This document shows, piece after piece, positions 32,854 through 42,263 of a stretch of 64,000 nt of DNA. Source of the DNA: Pyramidobacter piscolens (lineage in GTDB: Bacteria > Synergistota > Synergistia > Synergistales > Dethiosulfovibrionaceae); the NCBI GenBank assembly GCA_004558205.1, contig SFDM01000003.1, forward strand, positions 1 to 64,000, in the 5' to 3' direction. The notes under the pieces are model-generated. The model searched no databases. It worked only from the letters and a program-made list of their open reading frames with translations, and was not told the origin of the DNA. A program made the translations under genes and the position numbers. The number at the start of each line of letters is the position of its first letter. Position 1 is the first letter of the stretch.

Positions 32854-33381
32854 TTATTTCAGAACGTCGGCCGGCACGAGAGGCAGGTCGCCCATATCGC
32901 ACAGGTCTGCGCGCCCCGCGCGGACTTTTTCAGCGCCCATGTCGGTGTAAGCCTGAACTTTAGCGGTCATTTCACTGTCGTTGATCGCCACGATGCGCGC
33001 CGCCAGCAGCGCCGCGTTTACGGCCGAGTTGATGCCCACACAGGCGACGGGGACTCCGGGGGGCATCATCACCGCCGAAAACAGCGCGTCCAGCCCGAGC
33101 AGGCTGCCCGATTCGACGGGAAGGCCGATAATGGGGAGGGTGGTATGAGCCGCCAGAACTCCCGGCAAAGCGGCAGACAGGCCGGCCACGGCGATAATCA
33201 CCTCGATGCCGCGCGCCTTCGCTTTCTGAGCGTAATTCACGGCGTCCTGAGGCGTGCGGTGAGCCGACGCGATGGTGACTTCAAAAGGAATCCCAAGGTT
33301 CCGAAGGGGTTCAGCGATCTTTCTCGCGAGCGGGGCGTCACTGGAAGAACCAAGCACGACGCCAATTCTTGCTTGAATCAT
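32854..33381 (-). CDS. purE: N5-carboxyaminoimidazole ribonucleotide mutase PurE
   Basis: A 175-residue enzyme that makes 4-carboxy-AIR. VVLGSSSDAPLARK near the N terminus and SAHRTPQDAV are the substrate loop motifs; GLPVES and NAALLAARI are in the C-terminal half. Start ATG 33381 has AAGGAG at 8-nt spacing; GTG 33390 is less likely. It is the last gene of the operon. No purK is present, so it is either the class II type using CO2 directly or purK lies elsewhere. Confidence 0.92.
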   Translation of the reverse strand: MIQARIGVVLGSSSDAPLARKIAEPLRNLGIPFEVTIASAHRTPQDAVNYAQKAKARGIEVIIAVAGLSAALPGVLAAHTTLPIIGLPVESGSLLGLDALFSAVMMPPGVPVACVGINSAVNAALLAARIVAINDSEMTAKVQAYTDMGAEKVRAGRADLCDMGDLPLVPADVLK

Positions 33382-33404
33382 CTTTATCACTCCTTGACAT
33401 AAAG

Positions 33405-34697
33405 CTATGGATGGGGCGTTTCAAATATCTGGTGCCCAATAGTGCGGCGATACTGCATTCCCTCGAAGGAAATCCGGCCGACAGCTTCATAGGCGCGGTC
33501 GCGCGCTTCCGCAAAGTCTTCGCCTACCGCGGTGACGCAGAGGACACGCCCGCCCGTGGCGCAGATCATGCCGTTTTTTTCTGAGGTTCCGCAGTGAAAC
33601 ACGGTCGTGCCCGGCACGGCGGCAGCGGCCTCCAGCCCCTTTATTTCAGCCGGCGCGGACTTGGAAAGAGGATAGCCGCCCGACGCAATAATAACACAGA
33701 GCGCCTTTTTCGTCTCCTTTTTCCATGTAAAGGAAGCCAGTTTTCCCAGAGCGCAGTCCAGACACAGTTCAACCCAGTCGCCTTCGAAAAGGGGCAGAAG
33801 CACCTCGGTTTCGGGGTCGCCGAGCCGCACGTTGTATTCAAGCACCTTGGGCGTGCCGTCGGGGGCGATCATGAGGCCGATGTAAAGGACGCCGCGGTAG
33901 TCTATGCCTTCTTCACGCAGCGCCGCGACGCTGGGTTCGATGGTGCTTGTCCTGATGAGCTCCATCAGCTCTTCGGTGACCCAGGGAGCGGGAGCGTAGG
34001 CTCCCATGCCGCCCGTGTTGGGGCCCAGATCGCCGTCCAAAAGACGCTTATGGTCCTGGCTGGTGCTCAGCAGCCGGTAGTCCTTGGAGTCGGTGATCAC
34101 CATCAGGGAAAGCTCGCGGCCCGGCAGGGCGGCCTCGATGACGAGAGTTTCGCCGGCGGCCCCGAGTTTTTTCTCGACGAGCAGCTGCCGAACCGCCGAA
34201 CGGGCGCCTTCCAGCGTGGGTTCGACGAACACGCCCTTTCCAGCCGCCAGCCCGGAGGCCTTGACGATATAGGGCGGCTCGAAGCGGTCGAGCGCCCTGT
34301 AAGCCTCGTCCACAGTGCGGCAGATGGAGAACTCTGCAGTGGGAATGCCGTGGCGGGCCATGAAGTTCTTCGAGAACTCCTTGCTGGCTTCAAGGCGCGC
34401 GCCCTCTCCCGAGGGGCCGAACACCGGCACGCCGGCCGCGCGAATCGCGTCGGCAACGCCCGCCGCGAGCGGCGCTTCGGGGCCGATGATGGCCAGGTCG
34501 ATCTTATTTTGAACGCAGAACTGCGCCATCGCGGCGCCGTCTTCGGGGTTCAGGTTAAAACAGGCGGCTTTTTGAGCGATTCCGGGATTGCCCGGAACCG
34601 CAAAAATTTTTCCGCAGCGCGGAGACGCGGCGCAGGCGCTGACGATGGCATGTTCACGGCCTCCGCTGCCCAGTACGAGAAGATTCAGCTTTTCCAT
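33405..34697 (-). CDS. purD: Phosphoribosylamine-glycine ligase
   Basis: A 430-residue ATP-grasp enzyme that joins glycine to phosphoribosylamine. LVLGSGGREHAI opens the N domain; PYIVKASGLAAGKGVFVE is the ATP-grasp lysine block; GGMGAYAPAP and EYNVRLGDPETEVLLP carry metal and substrate contacts. It follows purH after 6 bases and precedes purE by 23. Confidence 0.95.
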   Translation of the reverse strand: MEKLNLLVLGSGGREHAIVSACAASPRCGKIFAVPGNPGIAQKAACFNLNPEDGAAMAQFCVQNKIDLAIIGPEAPLAAGVADAIRAAGVPVFGPSGEGARLEASKEFSKNFMARHGIPTAEFSICRTVDEAYRALDRFEPPYIVKASGLAAGKGVFVEPTLEGARSAVRQLLVEKKLGAAGETLVIEAALPGRELSLMVITDSKDYRLLSTSQDHKRLLDGDLGPNTGGMGAYAPAPWVTEELMELIRTSTIEPSVAALREEGIDYRGVLYIGLMIAPDGTPKVLEYNVRLGDPETEVLLPLFEGDWVELCLDCALGKLASFTWKKETKKALCVIIASGGYPLSKSAPAEIKGLEAAAAVPGTTVFHCGTSEKNGMICATGGRVLCVTAVGEDFAEARDRAYEAVGRISFEGMQYRRTIGHQIFETPHP

Positions 34698-34703
34698 GGG
34701 CGA

Positions 34704-36224
34704 TCAATGACGGAACGTGCGCCATCCGCTGATGAACATGGAAATGCCCAGTTCCTGCGCGCGGGCCGCCACTTCCTCGTCGCGGACCGAACCGCCTGGC
34801 TGGATGATGGCCACGACGCCGGCTTCGGCCGCCTTCTCGACCCCGTCGGGGAAGGGGAAGAACGCGTCGGACGCCATCACGGCGCCTTTGGCCTTTTCCC
34901 CGGCCTGCTTCGCCGCGAACTCCACGGCGTAGACGCGGCTGCAGAATCCCATGCCGATACCCACCGCTTCTCCGTTCTTGACCATGGCGACGGCGTTGCT
35001 CTTGGAGACAGCCGCTGTCTTCCACGCGAGGACCAGATCCTCCCAGAGGTCGGGACGGGGCGTGCCGATCCAGCGGCCCTTGTCCTGTTCCGGCAGAGGA
35101 GGCAGCTGATCGCTCTGGGCAAGCATGCCGCACCATGTGGAGATCATCTGCCTGTCAAAGACGCGTCCGCCTTTCCAGGTCATCACGCGGAGGCTCTTGC
35201 GCTTTTCCTTGAGGAGTGCAAGAGCGTCGTCGTCAATGGAAGGGCACAGAAGCACTTCCGTGAAATGCTTGGAGATGTCCTCGGCAGTTGTGGCGTCGAT
35301 ATGGCGCGTCACGCCGACGATGCCGCCGAAAGCCGAAACGGGGTCGCAGGCCATGGCCTTGTCGTAAGCCTCGGCTACGCTGCTGCCCGTAGCCATGCCG
35401 CAGGGCGTGGTGTGTTTGATGACGACGGCGCCGATATCGCTCTGGAGCATAGCTGTGGCGCGCATGGCCGTGTCCAGATCCAGGATGTTGTTGTAGGAAA
35501 GCTCTTTTCCCGCAAGCTGGACGACCGGCGAGTCGGCAAGGGGAGGCAGGTACAGGCTGGCTTCCTGGTGGGGGTTCTCGCCGTAGCGGAGCGGCTGCGA
35601 ACGGACCAGGGAAAGGGTCATGCCTTCGCTGCCGGCGCTCTCGCCCATCTCGCGGCGCAGTCCGTCGCCGATGGTGGCGTCGTAACGGGCTGTCGCGCCA
35701 AAGGCTTTCAGCGCAAGGCGGCGACGGGTCGCCACGGTAATGTCGCCCTCGGCTTTCAGCTCTTCCGTCACGGCGGCGTAATCGGCAGGCTCGGTGAGGA
35801 CTGCCACATAGCGGTAGTTCTTGGCAGCCGCGCGGATCAGCGCCACGCCGCCGATGTCGATATTTTCGATCAGCGCGTCAAGGTCGGCGCCGGACCGGGC
35901 CGTTTTCTCAAAGGGATAGAGGTTGACGACCACCATGTCGATGCCGGCGATGCCGTGGTCGGCCATGTCTTTAAGGTCCGACGGCAGGTCACGCCGCGCG
36001 AGAATCCCTCCGAAGACCATGGGATGCAGTGTTTTCACGCGGCCGCCCAGAATGTGGGGGAATCCCGTCATGTCCGACACTTCGATCACGTCGACGCCCG
36101 CTTCGCGGAACATCTTCGCCGTACCGGAGCTGGAAAGGATCTCCCACCCCAGCTCGACGAGGGTTTTGCCCAGCTCCAGGGCGCCAGTTTTGTCAGCCAC
36201 AGAAATAAGAGCTCTGCGTTTCAT
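34704..36224 (-). CDS. purH: Bifunctional AICAR transformylase / IMP cyclohydrolase
   Basis: A 506-residue enzyme for the last two steps to IMP. The N-terminal IMP cyclohydrolase (MGS-like) is about 1-190 (RALISVADKTG, GRVKTLHPMVFGG). The AICARFT domain is about 195-506 (LRYGENPHQEASLY, KHTTPCGMATG, NAVAMVKNG, FFPFPDGVEKAAEAG). Normal length. 12 bases downstream of purN. Confidence 0.95.
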   Translation of the reverse strand: MKRRALISVADKTGALELGKTLVELGWEILSSSGTAKMFREAGVDVIEVSDMTGFPHILGGRVKTLHPMVFGGILARRDLPSDLKDMADHGIAGIDMVVVNLYPFEKTARSGADLDALIENIDIGGVALIRAAAKNYRYVAVLTEPADYAAVTEELKAEGDITVATRRRLALKAFGATARYDATIGDGLRREMGESAGSEGMTLSLVRSQPLRYGENPHQEASLYLPPLADSPVVQLAGKELSYNNILDLDTAMRATAMLQSDIGAVVIKHTTPCGMATGSSVAEAYDKAMACDPVSAFGGIVGVTRHIDATTAEDISKHFTEVLLCPSIDDDALALLKEKRKSLRVMTWKGGRVFDRQMISTWCGMLAQSDQLPPLPEQDKGRWIGTPRPDLWEDLVLAWKTAAVSKSNAVAMVKNGEAVGIGMGFCSRVYAVEFAAKQAGEKAKGAVMASDAFFPFPDGVEKAAEAGVVAIIQPGGSVRDEEVAARAQELGISMFISGWRTFRH

Positions 36225-36236
36225 TGATGAGCCTCC

Positions 36237-36800
36237 CTATGTATGTATAATTTTTTTGAGCGCCTGCCAATAGACCTGGTGCTCCGTCTCATGGATTTTC
36301 GCCTCAAAGCTTTCGGCGTTGTCCGACTCGGCGCGCGGAACCTCGCGCTGGAGGATGATAGGACCGTGATCCATCTCCTCGTCCACGAAGTGGACCGTCA
36401 CCCCTCCGACGGGCTCGCCGCTCTGCCAGAAGTCGCGGATGCCGTGAGCGCCCGGGAATTTCGGCAGAAGAGCCGGATGGATATTAAGGATCCGCCCTTT
36501 ATGGCGCCGGACAAACTCTGGCGACAGCAGGCGCATGAAGCCGGCCAGCACTAATAAGTGGACGCCGTTGAGCTGCCACAGCTTTTCAAGCTCCGCCTCG
36601 CCGGCAGCCCGCCCTTGCGAGTAGGGAAGGAGCGCGATCTTGATCTTCTTGTCGGCCGCAATCTGCAAACCGGCCGCCGAAGGCTTGTCGGCGCCGACAA
36701 ACGCTACTTCGACGTCAGCCTGTTCTTCTCTGATATGGTCGACGAGCGCTTCCATGTTGCTGCCGCGCCCGGAAATTAAGATGGCGATACGGCAGGTCAT
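36237..36800 (-). CDS. purN: Phosphoribosylglycinamide formyltransferase (folate-dependent)
   Basis: A 187-residue enzyme using 10-formyl-THF to formylate GAR. ILISGRGSNMEAL binds GAR phosphate; LLVLAGFMRLL, RILNIHPALLPKFPG and HFVDEEMDHGPII carry the catalytic Asn-His-Asp set. It overlaps purM as ATGA. Confidence 0.94.
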   Translation of the reverse strand: MTCRIAILISGRGSNMEALVDHIREEQADVEVAFVGADKPSAAGLQIAADKKIKIALLPYSQGRAAGEAELEKLWQLNGVHLLVLAGFMRLLSPEFVRRHKGRILNIHPALLPKFPGAHGIRDFWQSGEPVGGVTVHFVDEEMDHGPIILQREVPRAESDNAESFEAKIHETEHQVYWQALKKIIHT

Positions 36801-37792
36801 GATCTGACGACAGAGCCTACGCGGCGCGGCGATTCTCCCATGTCCGCCAGGACCTTCGTCACGTCGGCCTCATCTTCGGGAGCCACGATGAACACGTAGC
36901 CGATGCCGAGGTTGAAGACACGGCGCATTTCCGCTTCTTCAACCCCCTTCGAGGCGATCAGGTCGAACACCGCGGGACGTTTCCAGTCGTAATTCATTTT
37001 GCAGACGCAGGGAGCGGGGATAACCCGGTTGATGTTCTCTTCAAGGCCTCCGCCGGTAATGTGCGCCATGGCGCGGACCTTGCCCGTGGCCGTCGCGGCA
37101 AGGGCCTGAGGAACATAAAGCCGGGTGGGCGTCATCAAAGTCCGCCCGAGGGTTTCTCCCGCCACAGGACCTTCGGCGTCAAGCCCGCCGGCGATTTCCT
37201 CGGCCAGCGCCGAACGCACCAGCGTGTAACCGTTGCTGTGAACGCCCGAACTATGAAGGCCGATGATGACGTCGCCTTCCTTCACCTTGGAACCGTCGAT
37301 GATCTCCGACTCTTTCAGCGCGCCCACGGCGAAGCCGGCAAGGTCCATGCCGTGTTTGTCGTACACGCCGGGCATCTCAGCAGTTTCTCCGCCCAGAAGC
37401 GCACAGCCGCAATAGGCGCAGGCGTCCACCACCGATTTGACCACGGCGGCCATCACCGTTTCGTTCAGGGAGCCGCAGGCGATATAGTCGAGGAAAAACA
37501 GAGGACGGGCGCCGCCGGTGACGAGGTCGTTGACGTTCATGGCCACAAGGTCCTGGCCGAGACCGTCGTAGATGCCCGTCGCGCGCGCCAGTTCAACCTT
37601 TGTGCCCACGCCGTCGCAGCAGCCGGCGATCAGCTGATCGCCGCCGAGGCGGAATAGGCCGCTGAACCCGCCGATGCCGCCGACAACTCTCGGGTCCTTG
37701 GGCTGGGTCTTCAAAATGCCTTTAATGGTCTCAACCCAACGGTCGCCGCCGACGATGTCCACTCCGGCCTTTTCATAGGTCAAATTGCTCAT
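36797..37792 (-). CDS. purM: Phosphoribosylformylglycinamidine cyclo-ligase (AIR synthetase)
   Basis: A 331-residue ATP-dependent ring-closing enzyme. TYEKAGVDIVGGDRWVE begins the protein; GVGTKVELA, VNDLVTGGARPLFFLDY and GGETAEMPGVY are conserved PurM blocks. ATG 37792 lies 20 bases inside the purF end, with GGAGG upstream, so the two are coupled. Confidence 0.95.
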   Translation of the reverse strand: MSNLTYEKAGVDIVGGDRWVETIKGILKTQPKDPRVVGGIGGFSGLFRLGGDQLIAGCCDGVGTKVELARATGIYDGLGQDLVAMNVNDLVTGGARPLFFLDYIACGSLNETVMAAVVKSVVDACAYCGCALLGGETAEMPGVYDKHGMDLAGFAVGALKESEIIDGSKVKEGDVIIGLHSSGVHSNGYTLVRSALAEEIAGGLDAEGPVAGETLGRTLMTPTRLYVPQALAATATGKVRAMAHITGGGLEENINRVIPAPCVCKMNYDWKRPAVFDLIASKGVEEAEMRRVFNLGIGYVFIVAPEDEADVTKVLADMGESPRRVGSVVRS

Positions 37793-39173
37793 AGTCTTCT
37801 TCCTCCATATAATTTCCGTCAAAACAGGCGGTGCAAAGCTGATCCTCGGGCAGGTCCACGGCGCGGACCAGAGCCTCGCGGCTCAGGTAGGTCAGCGAGT
37901 CGACGCCGAGGAACTTCGTGAGTTCGTCCCCTGACAGCCGCGCCGCCACAAGCTCGCGGCGGCTGGGCGTGTCGATTCCATAGTAGCACGGATAGGCCAC
38001 GGGAGGGCTGGAAATGCAGAGATGGACGCCCTTCGCCCCGCAGTTGTTGCGCAGGAGGTCCGCTACTTTGATCGACGTGGTGCCGCGCACGATGGAATCG
38101 TCGATCACCAGGACATCGCGGTCCCGGATCAGTTCTTTCATGGGATTGAGTTTTTTGAGAACGCCCAGCTCCCTGACTCTCTGAGTGGGTTCGATGAAAG
38201 TGCGGCCGCTGTAACGGTTGCGGACGATGGCCGACTCGTAGGGAACGCCCGACTCCTCGGCAAAGCCGAGGGCCGCGATGGTGCCGCTGTCGGGAAGACC
38301 CGTGACCAGGCCGCGTTCCAGACCTTCGCTGCAATGAGGGCAGTTCCGGCAAGCCTTTGCCAGTTCCCTTCCCATCCTCTTGCGGCTCTCGTACACCGAG
38401 ACACCGTCGATGATGCTGTCGGGACGGGCAAAGTAGACGTACTCAAAGACGCAGTGGTACTTCCTCTTCGTCTCGTGGGGGATTCTAAAACTCTGACAGC
38501 CGTTTTCGTCAATGACCAGGATCTCTCCCGGCTCCACGTCGCGGACCATCTGAGCGCCCAGCAGGTCGAAAGCGCAGGACTCCGAGGCCACGTAGGTGAT
38601 ATCGTCCCGCTTGCCCAGCGCTAGCGGCCTGAAGCCCCAGGGATCGCGCGCGGCGATCAGTTTATCGTCGTAGAGCAGCACGAAAGAATAGGCCCCTCTG
38701 AGTCGGCGCAGCGCGTTGGTTAGAGCGTCGAGAAAAGGCCTGTTGGGCTGGTGGGAAATCAGATGAAGAAGCACTTCTGTATCGCTGCTGGACTGGAAAA
38801 GGGCCCCATGTCCTTCAAGCATGGTTCTGAGGGCTTCCGCGTTCGTCAGGTTGCCGTTGTGAGCCACGGCGAAGGCGCCGCGGTTGAGGCTGCTGGCGAT
38901 CAGAGGCTGGGCGTTGCACATGCCCGCGCCTCCGGCGGTGGGGTAGCGCACGTGCCCTATGGCCGAACGGCAGTCGATCTTGCTGATCTCGGACTGCGCG
39001 ATGGCCGTGTGGATCAACCCGCCGCCTTTGCGCGAATCGATGTTTCCGTGCCCGTTGGTCCAGGCTATGCCGGCGGCTTCCTGGCCTCTATGCTGTAAAG
39101 CATAGAGGCCGAGAAAGATATCTTCGGGAAGGTTGGTGCTGCGGGGCGAATAGGCTCCGATAATTCCGCACAT
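37773..39173 (-). CDS. purF: Amidophosphoribosyltransferase
   Basis: A 466-residue enzyme for the first committed step (PRPP + Gln to phosphoribosylamine). Cys2 follows the initiator Met (MCGIIGAYS) and is the Ntn nucleophile of the glutaminase domain. VLVIDDSIVRGTTS is the PRPP-binding motif of the PRT domain (about 350). The B. subtilis-type FeS cysteines appear likely (CRNCPHCSEG, ACFDGNY near the end). Confidence 0.95.
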   Translation of the reverse strand: MCGIIGAYSPRSTNLPEDIFLGLYALQHRGQEAAGIAWTNGHGNIDSRKGGGLIHTAIAQSEISKIDCRSAIGHVRYPTAGGAGMCNAQPLIASSLNRGAFAVAHNGNLTNAEALRTMLEGHGALFQSSSDTEVLLHLISHQPNRPFLDALTNALRRLRGAYSFVLLYDDKLIAARDPWGFRPLALGKRDDITYVASESCAFDLLGAQMVRDVEPGEILVIDENGCQSFRIPHETKRKYHCVFEYVYFARPDSIIDGVSVYESRKRMGRELAKACRNCPHCSEGLERGLVTGLPDSGTIAALGFAEESGVPYESAIVRNRYSGRTFIEPTQRVRELGVLKKLNPMKELIRDRDVLVIDDSIVRGTTSIKVADLLRNNCGAKGVHLCISSPPVAYPCYYGIDTPSRRELVAARLSGDELTKFLGVDSLTYLSREALVRAVDLPEDQLCTACFDGNYMEEEDYEQFDL

Positions 39174-39175
39174 GC

Positions 39176-41305
39176 TTAACGGCTCCTGTAAGCTTTGGCA
39201 AGAGCTTCGACGGTATTTCCGCGCTTGCCGCCCACGGTGATGCAGTCACCGCCGACGACGCCCAGTTCTTCCAGCGGAATGCCCTTCCAGAAGGACTTGA
39301 ATTCCTCCACTTTAGACGGAGGCACGGCGTAAATAGCGGCGGTACCGCCTTCGCCGAAGAGCTCTTCGACGCCGCGCTTCTTCGCGGTCAGTCTGACGCC
39401 TGTGCCCGAATCGATAGCTTCTTTGGCGACGGCGACGGCCAGCCCGCCCCCCATCACAGGACGGACGCTGCGTGCCGCTTGAGCATCCGCAACGGCGCGT
39501 GCCGCCGCGTTAAATGCGTTTTCGCGCTCGGCGCAGAAAGGAAGAGGACGGCCCGCGAAATCTCCGCCGCTGTAGTGGCGCTGGTAGACGCTGGCAGAGA
39601 GAGTTCCCTCGTTCCAGCCGGCAAGGAACAGCACGTCGCCTTCCTTCCACTGTCCGCATCTTAAAACGGCGGGGGCTTCAATCATTCCGACCACGCCCAG
39701 CAGAGGCGTCGGAAGGATGGCCGTCACGGAAGTCTCGTTGTATAGGCTGACGTTGCCCGAAACCACGGGGCAGTCAAGGGCTGCGCAGGCGCTGGCCATG
39801 CCTTCTACGCTGCGGGAAAGCACCCAATAATGAGAGGGCTTTTCAGGCGAGGGGAAGTTGAGGCAGTTGGTAAGTCCGCCGGGAACCGCGCCGGCGACGG
39901 CGAGGACGCGGCAGGAGCGCGCCACCAGGTTCTGGGTCGCCCGCTCGGGATCAAGTTCGCATCCCCAGGGATCGGCCTCCATGCTGACCGCGCAGAGGCG
40001 TCCCGTTTCCGTGATCCTGAAGACGCTGACGGGGGAGCCGGGGCCAACCACCGTGTTGGTCTGTACCATGGAGTCGTACTGGACGTAGATGTCCTCTTTG
40101 CTGTGAAGGTTCGGATCGGCGAGGAGATCCAAAAGGGTCTCGCAGGGGCATTCGGGGGCCTTGAGCTCAATTTTTCTGTTCCATCGCGCCTCGAGGTCGG
40201 GACGCTGCTCGGGCCACTGGATCGTGGGGCAGTCGCTGCCAATGGTTGTGGCGGGAATGTCGGCGGCCAGTTTCCCCTTCCAGTAGATTCTGTAGTGGTC
40301 GCCCTCTTCGGTGCGGCCGATCTCCGTCGCGTCGAGGCCCCATTTGTCCGCGATGGCAAGAACTTGCGGCATCTTGGAATCCTCTACGATCAGAAGCATT
40401 CTCTCCTGGGACTCAGAGAGAGCGATCTCCCAGGGTTCCATGCCGGCGGCGCGCAGAGGCACTTTGTCGAAATCAATGGTCATGCCGACGCCGCTCTTGG
40501 CCGCCACTTCGGAGGACGAGGACAGAATTCCGGCGGCGCCCATGTCCTGCATGGAGACAAAAAGTCCCGCGTCGCGCATCTCGAGGCAGGCCTCGGTTAA
40601 AAGCTTTTCGACGAAGGGATCGCCGATCTGAATCGAAGGGCGGCTTTCCTTCATGTCGTCGCGCAATTCTACAGAGGCGAAAGCCGCTCCGGCGATGCCG
40701 TCGCGTCCCGTCTTCGAGCCGAGGATAACCACGGCCTGCCCGGCACGCGCCGTCTGAGAGCTGACGATCTTGTCGGTGCGCACGGTTCCAATGTTCATCG
40801 CGTTGACCAAAGGGTTGCCCTCGTATGTGGGGTCATAGTAGGTCTTGCCGCCGATGGTGGGAACGCCGATGCAGTTGCCGTAGCCGCCCACGCCCTTTAC
40901 AATTCCGTCGTGCACCGGGGAGTTCACGGAACCGAAGAAAAGGCCGTCCAGAGACGCCACGGGACGGGCGCCGAGCGCGATAATGTCCCTGATGATGCCG
41001 CCCACGCCGGTGGCGGCTCCCTGGTAGGGAGCGACGGCCGAGGGATGGTTGTGGCTTTCGACCTTAAAGGCGATGCCGATGCCCTCGCCGCCGTCAATGA
41101 TTCCGGCGTTCTCGCCGGGCCCCATCAGAACGTACCTGCCTTCCTTGGGAAGCAGTTTCAACAGGCGGCGCGTGGACTTGTAACTGCAGTGCTCCGACCA
41201 CATGACGCCCATGATGCGCAGTTCCAGTTCGTTCGGCTCGCGCCCGAGAGTCTCCTTGAGAGACAAATATTCGGATTCGCGCAGCCCTGCCTGTTTATAA
41301 TCCAT
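39176..41305 (-). CDS. purL: FGAM synthetase large subunit PurL (small type)
   Basis: A 709-residue ATP-dependent subunit that makes FGAM with PurQ (glutaminase) and PurS. The short PurL form needs the separate PurS and PurQ that are both present. SEHCSYKSTRRLLK, FKVESHNHPSAVAPYQGAAT and MQDMGAAGILSSSSE are family motifs. Start overlaps purQ stop (TAATG). Confidence 0.95.
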   Translation of the reverse strand: MDYKQAGLRESEYLSLKETLGREPNELELRIMGVMWSEHCSYKSTRRLLKLLPKEGRYVLMGPGENAGIIDGGEGIGIAFKVESHNHPSAVAPYQGAATGVGGIIRDIIALGARPVASLDGLFFGSVNSPVHDGIVKGVGGYGNCIGVPTIGGKTYYDPTYEGNPLVNAMNIGTVRTDKIVSSQTARAGQAVVILGSKTGRDGIAGAAFASVELRDDMKESRPSIQIGDPFVEKLLTEACLEMRDAGLFVSMQDMGAAGILSSSSEVAAKSGVGMTIDFDKVPLRAAGMEPWEIALSESQERMLLIVEDSKMPQVLAIADKWGLDATEIGRTEEGDHYRIYWKGKLAADIPATTIGSDCPTIQWPEQRPDLEARWNRKIELKAPECPCETLLDLLADPNLHSKEDIYVQYDSMVQTNTVVGPGSPVSVFRITETGRLCAVSMEADPWGCELDPERATQNLVARSCRVLAVAGAVPGGLTNCLNFPSPEKPSHYWVLSRSVEGMASACAALDCPVVSGNVSLYNETSVTAILPTPLLGVVGMIEAPAVLRCGQWKEGDVLFLAGWNEGTLSASVYQRHYSGGDFAGRPLPFCAERENAFNAAARAVADAQAARSVRPVMGGGLAVAVAKEAIDSGTGVRLTAKKRGVEELFGEGGTAAIYAVPPSKVEEFKSFWKGIPLEELGVVGGDCITVGGKRGNTVEALAKAYRSR

Positions 41306-42009
41306 TATCGAGCGCCTCCTTCGAGCCAGCTTTTCACAGAGGTCCAGAAACGGGAGCCGTCCGTTCCACCCAAAAGAGCGTCGCTGTAGCGCTCGGGGTG
41401 GGGCATCAGGCCCAGCACGTTGCCGCGGTCGTTGACGATGCCCGCAATGTTGCTCAGAGCCCCGTTGGGATTGGACTTCGCGGTAACGGATCCCTGGGCG
41501 TCGCAGTAACGGAACGCGACGCGTCCTTCGTCTTCAAGCTTTTTCAGCCCTTCGGGGTTGATGAAATAACGGCCTTCGTTGTGAGCGATGGGGATCGTGA
41601 TGACTTCGCCTTTCTTGTACTGGTGCGTGAAGGGCAGATCGGCCCGTTCCACCTTGATCGTCACGGCCTTGCATATGAAGTGCATGCACTCGTTCATCAG
41701 CAGCGCGCCGGGGAGGAGTTGGGTTTCCGTCAGAATCTGAAATCCGTTGCAGATCCCGAGGACCAGGCCGCCCCGGGCCGCGTGGGCCTTCACGGCACTC
41801 ATGATCGTGGAGTTCGCCGCCATGGCGCCGCAGCGCAGGTAATCTCCGTAGGAAAAGCCTCCCGGGAGGATGACGAGGTCCGTATGTTCCGGAAGCGAGG
41901 AGTTCTTATGCCAGGCGGTAACGACAGAGGTTCCCGTGACGGCCGAAATGGCTTTTACGGCGTCCTGGTCGCAGTTGCTGCCCGGAAAGACGACGACGGC
42001 GGTTTTCAT
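41305..42009 (-). CDS. purQ: FGAM synthetase glutaminase subunit PurQ
   Basis: A 234-residue class I glutamine amidotransferase. The triad Cys is in VLGICNGFQILTE, and the His-Glu is in LGLMPHPERYSDA. LPGGFSYGDYLRCG is the PurQ-specific oxyanion block. ATGA overlap with purS. Confidence 0.95.
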   Translation of the reverse strand: MKTAVVVFPGSNCDQDAVKAISAVTGTSVVTAWHKNSSLPEHTDLVILPGGFSYGDYLRCGAMAANSTIMSAVKAHAARGGLVLGICNGFQILTETQLLPGALLMNECMHFICKAVTIKVERADLPFTHQYKKGEVITIPIAHNEGRYFINPEGLKKLEDEGRVAFRYCDAQGSVTAKSNPNGALSNIAGIVNDRGNVLGLMPHPERYSDALLGGTDGSRFWTSVKSWLEGGAR

Positions 42010-42263
42010 GCCCGGGCGTCCTCCGCCTCAATCTTGAATTCCTCGATGATGTCGTTGACAAGCAGGTCGTCGCACATTCTGGCGACCTGCTGAAAAGCTT
42101 CAGCCTGGGTCGGGGCTTCGACGTCGAGATGGAGGTATTTGCCGACCCGCAGGTCCTTCACGCAATCGTAGCCCATACCCTTCAGTGAAGCTGCAACGGT
42201 CTTTCCCTGAGTGTCCAGTACGCCATCTTTCAGGAAAACCAGCAGGCGAACTCCGTAATTCAT
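42006..42263 (-). CDS. purS: FGAM synthetase subunit PurS
   Basis: An 85-residue small subunit that bridges PurL and PurQ and helps channel ammonia. VFLKDGVLDTQGKTVAASL is the family start; CVKDLRVGKYLHLDVEA follows. ATGA overlaps at both ends keep PurC, S and Q in fixed ratio. Confidence 0.94.
   Translation of the reverse strand: MNYGVRLLVFLKDGVLDTQGKTVAASLKGMGYDCVKDLRVGKYLHLDVEAPTQAEAFQQVARMCDDLLVNDIIEEFKIEAEDARA

Noticed and set aside
33594..36227. Long open frame (877 codons) opposite purD-purH
   Set aside because: Shadow of the well-supported purD and purH genes caused by high GC at third positions; its translation shows no domain and crosses two real genes.
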